Below, piece by piece: positions 1 through 4,656 of a stretch of 5,314 nt of DNA (position 1 is its first letter; every line of letters starts with the position of its first letter). This DNA comes from Chloroflexota bacterium (GTDB lineage Bacteria > Chloroflexota > Dehalococcoidia > UBA2247 > RBG-13-53-26): NCBI GenBank assembly GCA_017885485.1, contig JAFNFZ010000004.1, positions 4,823 to 10,136 of the forward strand. Reading direction: 5' to 3'. The notes under the pieces are model-generated. The model was given only the letters and a program-made list of their open reading frames with translations, had not been told where the DNA came from and searched no databases. A program made the position numbers and the translations under genes.

Positions 1-2296
1 TCTCCAGGCGGTCGTATTGACTGTTCACGCCTTCCAGGAACTCGTCATAGGTCAGCCGGGGCGTCACCGTAGCCCAGACCTGCGCCCAATTTACAGAGTC
101 GGTCTGTGTTCTATAGCGTCCGCCGTAGAGGTTGTGGACCGCAGGGGTGGTGGGGAGCTGGCAGACGTAGGGCGTCTGGCCTTCGGGTGGCAGGGTGGCG
201 GTGACCTCCACGTAGATCTGGGTGAAGGCGTGGCCGCCGGTGGCGCACTGCTGCTGGACCATGACGGTATTGAGGGCGTTCACGGCGGCGGGTGTCCAGT
301 CCTGGTAGGGGCCGATCTCGTTCTGCGGTAGGGGGAAGACAAAGGTGTTCCACAGGGAGCTGGGGACGGATACCGCCTCGCCCCAGGCGACGGCCAGGGT
401 GGGGTAGATGCCATCGGAGACGCCCGGGTAGATCTTCCCCGTGTTCATACCCGTCTTCTTGGCCCGCACGTAGACGGTGACCGTGATTTCGCAGGCGTCG
501 TCCGGCACGGCGAAGCCGGGGATCCCCAGGTAGAGCCACTGGTAGCCTCCGCTGGTCATGCGAACATAGGTGGTGTCATCGTCGGCCACCTCTTCGTCCA
601 CCTTGGACCATTTGTTCGCCGGTGACGACGGGACGTAAAGGTATGAGCCGGTGCTCCAGACGTCCGAGGTGGGCCGGCGGATCTGCGGCGTGAACTCGGG
701 GAGGTAGGGCTGGGGTGGGGTGGTCATGACCACGGACGGGCCTCTCTGATAGAGAACGTCGGTGGTCATTCCTAAGAGGCGTTTCAACACCGCCAGGGCG
801 TTGTCGCCGGCACGGACGGTGAAGGCGGGCTTGAAGTCGTTGGAGATCCCCGAGCTGGCGTCCACGGCCAGGGCGAGCCCTGCCCGGGCTAGAACCCAGG
901 CGATGAGGGTGAGCACGGAGGCCTCCCCCTGAACCCAGATTGTCTGGAGGCGAAAGACCTGGCGCGCGAGCAGGGCCTCCGGCCCCTGGCCGTAGATCAC
1001 TATTCGGGACTCTGAGGGACTACTGACCAGCTCGTAGGCGCTGACCCAGGCGCTGGGGTGGTGTTCGGAGTACTCGCCGGCGTAGCCGGGCGACACGGAG
1101 ATCTCCGCATCAGTTTGCATCAAAGTGGTGAGCTGTCCGTCGGTGTTGTCTACCGTGAGGACAGCGGAGCTGTTCCCGTCACCTAGCGGGTTGATGGTCT
1201 GCTTCAGGGACAGCACCCGGGCGGTGAGATCCACGGCGGTCGGATCAAGCGAAGCCTGATAGACGGCCCTGCCGTCGGTGAGATAGACATAAGCGGAGCT
1301 GCATCCGAGGGCCAGACCGTAGAAGAGATCCGTAACACCGTTGGTAAAGTAGGGGTACGGCTCCTTCCACAGGTTGTCGGCGAAGCTGTACGGCGAAGGG
1401 AAATCTGCCCCTTCGGGTTGTGGGATGTGAAAGGTGAGATAGACCCTTGTGTATTCGACATCACTCGATGAGCTCTCCACGAAGCTCAACCGGTGTGAGA
1501 TCCCGTCGTAGGCCAGTGACGGCGCCCGGTAGTCCAGGGCGATGTTGTCGGAGATCAGCACCAGAGCCAGGTCGGACCAGGCGGAGCCGTTCAGCTCCCG
1601 AGTCCAGACGCAGCGCTGGTTCGTGGTGTTCCTTCCGGTGATGGCCACGGCCCATCTGTCGGGGTAGTAGCTGGCGGAGATCCCCGAGACGATCCAGGGG
1701 GTATCTGGCATGGTCTGCTTCGAGCCCCATCCTTCACCGGGTGAAGGACTGAAGGTTCTGAGGTAGTAGTAAACGGTGTCCCACTCGAAGAAGATCAGCA
1801 GCACATCGCCGGCGGCGTTCATGGCCGCCGTGATGTGATAGACGGCGTTGGGCATGGCGGCCAAGGTCTGAGTGGATGACCAGGTGGCCCCGTAGTCACT
1901 CGATGTCCGGTACCGGATGGTCCGCTGGTCGGTATCTGTCCAGATGAGGATGACGCTGGCGCCGTAGGAGGCCAGGGCGCAGCCGGCATACGAGGTGTCG
2001 GCGACGTAGGTCCAGTCGGTGAGGTCGGCCCCTGGGGCGTTGGGGTCGGCCACGCGGTTGATCTTGAGCTGGCGGGGCCCTTCACCCTGTGAAGGGTCAA
2101 CTATGAGGGCACGGATGAGGCTGCCGTCGCCGGGGGGTGTGACGGCGTGGTAGTAGGGGATCTCCGTGCCCTCGTACAGGCTGGTCCACAACAGCTTCCG
2201 GACAGCGCCAAGGCGGGGCTTGATCTCCACCTTGACGGTGGGGACGCCCGTGGCTGCCTGCTGAGCTGCCAGAAGTGAAGCGGACAGTGTTCTCAT
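1..2296 (-). CDS. Large phage tail protein: Asp-box region, tail-hub-like region and inserted beta-sandwich module (3' end outside window)
   Basis: The frame starts at ATG 2296 and stays open to the window edge, giving 765 complete codons without a stop. The start overlaps the upstream stop as ATGA (2296-2293); only a weak purine stretch precedes it, so coupled translation is likely. Residues about 1-340 are beta-rich. They carry one clear Asp-box, S-x-D-x-G-x-T-W at 132-139, as in sialidase/BNR propellers, and resemble the N-terminus of Chloroflexota phage tail proteins (from memory). Residues about 355-540 start with VDLTARVLS and include FTVRAGDNALAVLKRLLG near 492-509, a pattern seen in phage tail-hub/baseplate proteins. 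Residues about 542-700 look like a separate module: DDDTTYV at 572-578, alternating strands, WTPAAVNAL, and a closing QIYVEVT. Hub-like sequence seems to resume with HNLYGGRYR at 721-729. Inferred role: tail hub or adhesin contacting host glycans. No sialidase active site was identified, so enzyme activity is not claimed. Confidence 0.78.
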   Translation of the reverse strand, partial: MRTLSASLLAAQQAATGVPTVKVEIKPRLGAVRKLLWTSLYEGTEIPYYHAVTPPGDGSLIRALIVDPSQGEGPRQLKINRVADPNAPGADLTDWTYVADTSYAGCALASYGASVILIWTDTDQRTIRYRTSSDYGATWSSTQTLAAMPNAVYHITAAMNAAGDVLLIFFEWDTVYYYLRTFSPSPGEGWGSKQTMPDTPWIVSGISASYYPDRWAVAITGRNTTNQRCVWTRELNGSAWSDLALVLISDNIALDYRAPSLAYDGISHRLSFVESSSSDVEYTRVYLTFHIPQPEGADFPSPYSFADNLWKEPYPYFTNGVTDLFYGLALGCSSAYVYLTDGRAVYQASLDPTAVDLTARVLSLKQTINPLGDGNSSAVLTVDNTDGQLTTLMQTDAEISVSPGYAGEYSEHHPSAWVSAYELVSSPSESRIVIYGQGPEALLARQVFRLQTIWVQGEASVLTLIAWVLARAGLALAVDASSGISNDFKPAFTVRAGDNALAVLKRLLGMTTDVLYQRGPSVVMTTPPQPYLPEFTPQIRRPTSDVWSTGSYLYVPSSPANKWSKVDEEVADDDTTYVRMTSGGYQWLYLGIPGFAVPDDACEITVTVYVRAKKTGMNTGKIYPGVSDGIYPTLAVAWGEAVSVPSSLWNTFVFPLPQNEIGPYQDWTPAAVNALNTVMVQQQCATGGHAFTQIYVEVTATLPPEGQTPYVCQLPTTPAVHNLYGGRYRTQTDSVNWAQVWATVTPRLTYDEFLEGVNSQYDRLE
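1730..1748. repeat. Intragenic CCTTCAC/GTGAAGG palindrome in the tail gene, copy 2
   Basis: TCCTTCACC, G, GGTGAAGGA: a perfect inverted repeat around one central base. It encodes P-S-P-G-E-G (residues 184-189) in the same frame as the two PSQGEG copies, in a loop of the beta-rich N-terminal region. Confidence 0.65.
2078..2096. repeat. Intragenic CCTTCAC/GTGAAGG palindrome in the tail gene, copy 1
   Basis: CCCTTCAC, CCT, GTGAAGGG: a perfect 8-bp stem. It encodes P-S-Q-G-E-G (residues 68-73) in the same reading frame as the copy in the adaptor gene. The end base pair differs between the two (C-G here, T-A there) and pairing is kept. Confidence 0.7.
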
Positions 2297-2481
2297 TCGC
2301 CAGCTCTTGGGACTCTTAGCGCATCTACCCAAGCCTCGCCGAAGATGTACGCGGTGATGGGTAGGATGATGCCGAGGATCTGCTCGAGGTCCAACTCGAT
2401 GCCGGTGACGGCGGTGACGAGCATGGCCACAGCGGTGATGATGGCGGCCCAGAGCTTGCGGCTGGCTAGTTTCTGTTTCAT
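2293..2481 (-). CDS. Small two-span membrane protein, holin-like
   Basis: This 62-residue protein has a basic N-terminus (MKQKLASRK), a first hydrophobic segment at about 10-28 (LWAAIITAVAMLVTAVTGI), a short acidic turn (ELDLEQ), a second segment at about 35-49 (ILGIILPITAYIFGE) and a charged tail with two arginines. Two spans with positive charge at both ends suit both termini in the cytoplasm, as in class II phage holins. An SD, AAAGGAG (2495-2489), sits 7 nt before the ATG and just after the adaptor stop; the gap between the genes is 14 nt. The stop overlaps the next start (ATGA). The likely role is inner-membrane permeabilisation at lysis, but no endolysin is visible beside it. Its position between adaptor and tail gene is unusual for a lysis gene, so a membrane role during DNA entry or assembly remains possible. 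The call rests on size, topology and context. Confidence 0.6.
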   Translation of the reverse strand: MKQKLASRKLWAAIITAVAMLVTAVTGIELDLEQILGIILPITAYIFGEAWVDALRVPRAGE

Positions 2482-2495
2482 TGTGTGTCTCCTTT

Positions 2496-3143
2496 CTATC
2501 CGGGTTCTCCTCCGGATGGCAGATAGACCTGCTGGGTGCTGACGACGGCCTGGGCGTCGGGAGTGTAAAGGCTGGCGGTGCTGAGCTTGCGCCTGAGGCG
2601 GCGGAGCTCGGCGTTGAAGGTGGTGAGGAGCTCTTTGGCCCGCCTGGCGTAGCTCTCGGGTGTGGTGGCTCCGCCAATGGTGACTCGGTTGGTGGTGTAG
2701 AAGGACTTCTGGAGCATGGCGTAGGCGGTGGCTGCCAGTGGTATGAGGTCTTCGTGCTGTTGCGGGATGGATGAGGCCTCGGCGGTGATGTAGTGCAGGG
2801 CGCCGTAGTAGATGCGGGCGTCGGTGCCGTCCGCTTCGCTGTCCATGGTGAGGACAGAGGCGAACCAGTTGAAGCGGTGGTAGAGCTGCGGGGTCTCACC
2901 GATGGGGTGCTCGATGTCATAGATGACGATGGCGTCGGTGATCTCGCTGATGTCCACGACGCGGCTGTCCTCGGCTGTGGCTACGTCTACGATCACCTGC
3001 CTGGGAAGCGCCTGGCTGTACTCTCTGACGGCGTGGTCAATGTGGCGGGCGAGCTCGTCGTCCGTCCAAGTGTATGGTCCTTCACCCTGTGAAGGATCGT
3101 TCAGGTCAAGTCTGATCCTGGCGATGAGGTCAGAGAGGATCAC
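2496..3143 (-). CDS. Probable head-tail adaptor (connector) protein
   Basis: A 215-residue protein starting with GTG. AGGAG (3155-3151) lies 7 nt upstream, and the start overlaps the preceding stop as GTGA, which supports this start. The N-terminus is helical: ILSDLIARIRLDLND followed by YTWTDDELARHIDHAVREYSQALPR (about 24-48), the pattern typical of phage adaptor proteins placed after the capsid gene. A middle beta region includes VDISEITDAIVIYDIEHPIG. A long helical stretch follows (IPQQHEDLIPLAATAYAMLQKSFY), then an amphipathic helix near the C-terminus (AKELLTTFNAELRRLRRKL). By family and position it would dock on the portal as part of the neck and connect to the tail; this is inference, not an identified catalytic or binding motif. 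Residues 17-22 (PSQGEG) are encoded by a palindrome also found in the large tail gene, so this loop may be a small insertion. Confidence 0.75.
   Translation of the reverse strand: MILSDLIARIRLDLNDPSQGEGPYTWTDDELARHIDHAVREYSQALPRQVIVDVATAEDSRVVDISEITDAIVIYDIEHPIGETPQLYHRFNWFASVLTMDSEADGTDARIYYGALHYITAEASSIPQQHEDLIPLAATAYAMLQKSFYTTNRVTIGGATTPESYARRAKELLTTFNAELRRLRRKLSTASLYTPDAQAVVSTQQVYLPSGGEPG
3078..3096. repeat. Intragenic CCTTCAC/GTGAAGG palindrome in the adaptor gene
   Basis: TCCTTCAC, CCT, GTGAAGGA: a perfect 8-bp stem. It encodes P-S-Q-G-E-G (residues 17-22) between the first helix and the YTWTDDEL helix. The central 17 bases are identical to those of the copy at 2078-2096. Confidence 0.7.
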
Positions 3144-3538
3144 TTACGGGCTCCTGAAGGACTGCGTCGAGAAGGGCGAAGGGGCGCGGGCAGTGTGCCG
3201 CGCGATCCGTTTCGGGCTGTCCTGAGAGCCTGTACGGTGGGGGGCACGGTCAGGCCCAGATCATCGAAGTGGCTGGCCAGGTGATTAGCCGCAGCCAGGA
3301 TGTCGCCCGCCGTCATGGCGTGCTGCAGCCGGAGCATGCGGAACTGGAGCGAGACGTTGGTGAGAGCCTTAACATCAACCGAGCCGTCGGCGGCGTGGTG
3401 GCCGAAGGCGGCGGGAATGAGGTCATCCTTCTGTTGAAGGATGGTTGATGGCTGGCGGTTCTTCCTGGTCGTTATTGTGGGCCTCCTTTCCTTTCTATTC
3501 CTCCCCTCCCTGGTTCCCTGCTTTCGCAGGGATGACAT
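3140..3538 (-). CDS. Small phage protein of unknown function between capsid and adaptor genes; start uncertain
   Basis: The coordinates use the only upstream ATG (3538), giving 132 residues. That ATG lies at the end of a REP-like hairpin, and the first 21 residues (MSSLRKQGTREG...) are simply the translated hairpin and SD leader. AAAGGAGG ends at 3482, exactly 6 nt before an in-frame ATA at 3475, which would give 111 residues starting at I22. The next in-frame ATG is M68 (3337) and would delete half the protein. The conserved-looking core is at about 28-110: RQPSTILQQKDDLIPAA, then GSVDVKALTNVSLQFRMLRLQHAMTAGDILAAANHLASHFDDLGL. It is mostly helical with no recognised catalytic motif. The C-terminus is rich in Arg, Ser and Pro. 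It overlaps the adaptor gene by GTGA and is probably co-translated with it. Position suggests a head accessory or head-completion role, but I do not recognise the family securely. Confidence 0.72.
   Translation of the reverse strand: MSSLRKQGTREGRNRKERRPTITTRKNRQPSTILQQKDDLIPAAFGHHAADGSVDVKALTNVSLQFRMLRLQHAMTAGDILAAANHLASHFDDLGLTVPPTVQALRTARNGSRGTLPAPLRPSRRSPSGARK
3424..3443. repeat. Intragenic CCTTC/GAAGG palindrome in the small gene
   Basis: CATCCTTC, TGTT, GAAGGATG: a perfect 8-bp stem with a 4-nt loop. It is read in a different frame from the other copies (I-L-Q-Q-K-D), inside the part of the protein that looks conserved. It may therefore be a chance resemblance. Confidence 0.45.
3476..3491 (-). 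promoter_or_regulatory. Ribosome binding site pointing to a non-ATG start at 3475
   Basis: On the minus strand AAGGAAAGGAGG ends at 3482, followed by the 6-nt spacer CCCACA and then ATA (3475) and ACG (3472), both in frame with the small gene. There is no ATG, GTG or TTG at a usable distance. An SD this strong inside the first codons of an ORF is unlikely by chance and suggests the true start lies here. An AUA start is rare, so this remains an inference. Confidence 0.5.
3498..3513 (-). repeat. Duplicated leader, copy 2 (upstream of small gene)
   Basis: Identical over 16 bases to the capsid-gene leader at 4584-4569 and in the same setting (REP-like hairpin, then leader, then AAAGGAGG). The parallel with the capsid leader argues that this stretch is untranslated rather than coding for the N-terminus of the small protein. 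Confidence 0.8.
3509..3537. repeat. REP-like hairpin A
   Basis: CCTGG-T, then the stem TCCCTGC (3515-3521), loop TTTC and GCAGGGA (3526-3532), ending GATGACA. The stem is a perfect 7 bp. It has the same outer frame (CCTGG...GATGACA) as copies B-D but a different stem and loop. The ATG of the small ORF is formed by the edge of this element. Confidence 0.75.
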
Positions 3539-3552
3539 CTGAAAGGGGTCTC

Positions 3553-3582
3553 CCTGGATCCCGCATCAAGTGCGGGATGACA
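3553..3582. repeat. REP-like hairpin B
   Basis: CCTGG, stem ATCCCGCA (3558-3565), loop TCAAG, TGCGGGAT (3571-3578), GACA. The 8-bp stem is perfect. It lies 16 nt from copy A in the capsid-small gene gap and in the same orientation. This form resembles dispersed intergenic repeats common in bacterial chromosomes (from memory). Confidence 0.8.
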
Positions 3583-3590
3583 TGGGAGGG

Positions 3591-3624
3591 TGCCAGGGAG
3601 GGGTGCGGGGACCCCTCCCTGGCA
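3591..3624 (-). terminator. Long perfect hairpin directly after the capsid gene
   Basis: TGCCAGGGAGGGGT (3591-3604) and ACCCCTCCCTGGCA (3611-3624) are exact reverse complements: a 14-bp GC-rich stem with a 6-nt loop, starting 6 nt past the capsid stop on the transcript. No U-tract follows, so it is not a textbook intrinsic terminator. It could partly terminate transcription or block 3' exonucleases and so raise capsid mRNA relative to downstream genes. The stem reuses the CCAGGGAGGGG sequence of the duplicated leader. Confidence 0.6.
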
Positions 3625-3630
3625 GGGGGT

Positions 3631-4548
3631 CTAGTCCTGAACTCCAATGAGGGCGGCTCTCTTGACCAGGGCGAAGTCGGCCAGGGAGCAGTACCACTTG
3701 ATGCGGTGCCTCATGGCATCTTTCGTCTGCAGCTTGCCCACTTCCTCGATGACGACGCCCTGCGGGGACTGGAGACCGCAGATGGCGTCCTCGCCGAAGG
3801 CGAGGGCATAGATGACCGAGCAGGTGGAGCCTGTGGTGGCCGTCTCGTAGCCTGAGACGAGGGTGTGGGTGTCCAGTATCCAGTCGTTGATGGCGATGGG
3901 GATGCCGTTGAAATGCTCGACGGACCGTCCAAACTCATCCTGGCGGATGTCCATGCTGCCCAGGGCTCGCATAAGGGTGGCCATCTTGCGGCGGGAACGG
4001 CGGCTCATGAGGAGCAGGTCGGGCTTGGTGCCCTTGACGCAGTCGATGAGCTCGTCCACCTTCTCCAGGGTGAGGGTGGCGCCGGTGCCGCCCATAGTGA
4101 CGCACTGCGAGTTGGCGCTGGCGGTGCCGATCTTCTTCCTCAGACCGTCGAAGGCGTTGGCGTCACCGGTGGTGTCGCCGTAGATAAAGGTGTCCTCGAA
4201 CTTGTGCCTCAGGGCTTTGGCCTTCAGCTCCAGCACGGCGGCGGTGAGGTCCTGGTAGTTAGAGCGGGTGGCCTGGAGGAAGGCGTCGACGTCCGCGTCT
4301 CCGCCCAGGATGGACAGGGTGGCGGTGAGCTGGGTGAGCGTCGGGGTGGACTCCGCCCAGGTGTCGCCCACGGCGTAGAAAGCGACGCTGGGGAGGGCGT
4401 TCTCGCGGTTGTACTTCAGGGAGTTGCCGACGATGTCGATGAAGGGCAACTTCTGTAGGACGGGGCTGTCCTTGACGATGTTCTCGATGACGCCTACCTT
4501 GAGGACGTCGGTGCTGAGTTTGGCTGCCTCGGTGAGTGTCATGGCCAT
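3631..4548 (-). CDS. Phage major capsid protein (probable HK97 fold)
   Basis: A 305-residue protein. The N-terminus, TLTEAAKLSTDVLKVGVIENIVKDSPVLQKLPF (about 4-36), followed by NSLKYNRENALPSVAFYAVGDTWAESTPT and LGGDADVDAFLQATRSN, is the characteristic start of a widespread phage capsid-protein family. Helical DLTAAVLELKAKALRHKFEDTFIYGDT (about 99-125) would fit the spine-helix region and FDGLRKKI follows. The C-terminal half contains MSRRSRRKMATLMRA and FNGIPIAINDWI, the usual P-domain-like end. It would form the icosahedral shell around the scaffold encoded by the preceding gene. The first of two close ATGs is preferred because AGGAGG (4563-4558) lies 9 nt upstream of it; the second, two codons on, would sit 15 nt away. 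There is no obvious long cleavable N-terminal delta domain, in keeping with a scaffold supplied by the neighbouring protein. The family call is from memory of sequence patterns but is strong. Confidence 0.9.
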   Translation of the reverse strand: MAMTLTEAAKLSTDVLKVGVIENIVKDSPVLQKLPFIDIVGNSLKYNRENALPSVAFYAVGDTWAESTPTLTQLTATLSILGGDADVDAFLQATRSNYQDLTAAVLELKAKALRHKFEDTFIYGDTTGDANAFDGLRKKIGTASANSQCVTMGGTGATLTLEKVDELIDCVKGTKPDLLLMSRRSRRKMATLMRALGSMDIRQDEFGRSVEHFNGIPIAINDWILDTHTLVSGYETATTGSTCSVIYALAFGEDAICGLQSPQGVVIEEVGKLQTKDAMRHRIKWYCSLADFALVKRAALIGVQD

Positions 4549-4563
4549 GGTTTAGTGCCTCCT
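4549..4563 (-). promoter_or_regulatory. Strong ribosome binding site of the capsid gene
   Basis: On the minus strand AAAAGGAGG is followed by a 9-nt spacer (4557-4549) and ATG 4548. It is preceded by the purine-rich leader that is also found before the small gene at 3538-3140. It decides between the two nearby ATG codons in favour of the first. Confidence 0.8.
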
Positions 4564-4568
4564 TTTCG

Positions 4569-4584
4569 TTCCTCCCCTCCCTGG
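4569..4584 (-). repeat. Duplicated leader, copy 1 (upstream of capsid gene)
   Basis: The 16-mer CCAGGGAGGGGAGGAA (minus strand) is identical to 3513-3498. In both places it joins a REP-like hairpin on its 5' side to a strong SD on its 3' side, so hairpin, purine leader and SD form a repeated unit in front of two consecutive genes. Confidence 0.8.
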
Positions 4585-4609
4585 GTCCCGCATCAGGTGC
4601 GGGACGACA
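4580..4609. repeat. REP-like hairpin C
   Basis: CCTGG, stem GTCCCGCA (4585-4592), loop TCAGG, TGCGGGAC (4598-4605), GACA. It is nearly identical to copy B, and the outer stem pair is changed on both sides (A-T to G-C), which keeps the stem perfect. Located in the scaffold-capsid gap. Confidence 0.8.
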
Positions 4610-4619
4610 CGGGATGGGG

Positions 4620-4648
4620 CCTGGATCCGCCTGCGGCGGATGACCAGG
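4620..4648. repeat. REP-like hairpin D
   Basis: CCTGG, stem ATCCGCC (4625-4631), loop TGC, GGCGGAT (4635-4641), GACCAGG. The 7-bp stem is perfect, and the outer CCTGG can pair with CCAGG across a GA bulge. It begins 8 nt after the scaffold-gene stop and is 10 nt from copy C. Confidence 0.75.
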
Positions 4649-4656
4649 GCTGGTGT

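Noticed and set aside
1..765. Possible diversity-generating retroelement target in the tail gene
   Set aside because: No template/variable repeat pair with adenine-directed differences and no reverse transcriptase in the window; the C-terminus is outside the window.
842..1690. GGAGATCCCCGAG repeated at about 842-854 and 1678-1690
   Set aside because: A 13-base match encoding similar short SGIS peptides in one GC-rich gene; it can arise from codon bias and shows no wider repeat.
111..2100. Several minus-strand ORFs of 86-142 residues (111-539, 1204-1464, 1461-1730, 1819-2100)
   Set aside because: All are out of frame with the single reading frame that is open from 2296 to the window edge and gives coherent protein sequence.
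2498..2517. Inverted repeat ATCCGG...CCGGAT at the end of the adaptor gene
   Set aside because: The stem is only 6 bp with an 8-nt loop and no U-tract; too weak to call a terminator or a member of the other palindrome families.
3865..4458. A 197-residue plus-strand ORF antisense to the capsid gene
   Set aside because: It lies opposite the capsid coding sequence and has no recognisable domain; its Gly/Val/Leu-rich composition is that of an antisense shadow.
4549..4656. Promoter for the capsid gene in the scaffold-capsid gap
   Set aside because: I found no convincing -35/-10 pair; the gap is filled by hairpins, the purine leader and the SD.
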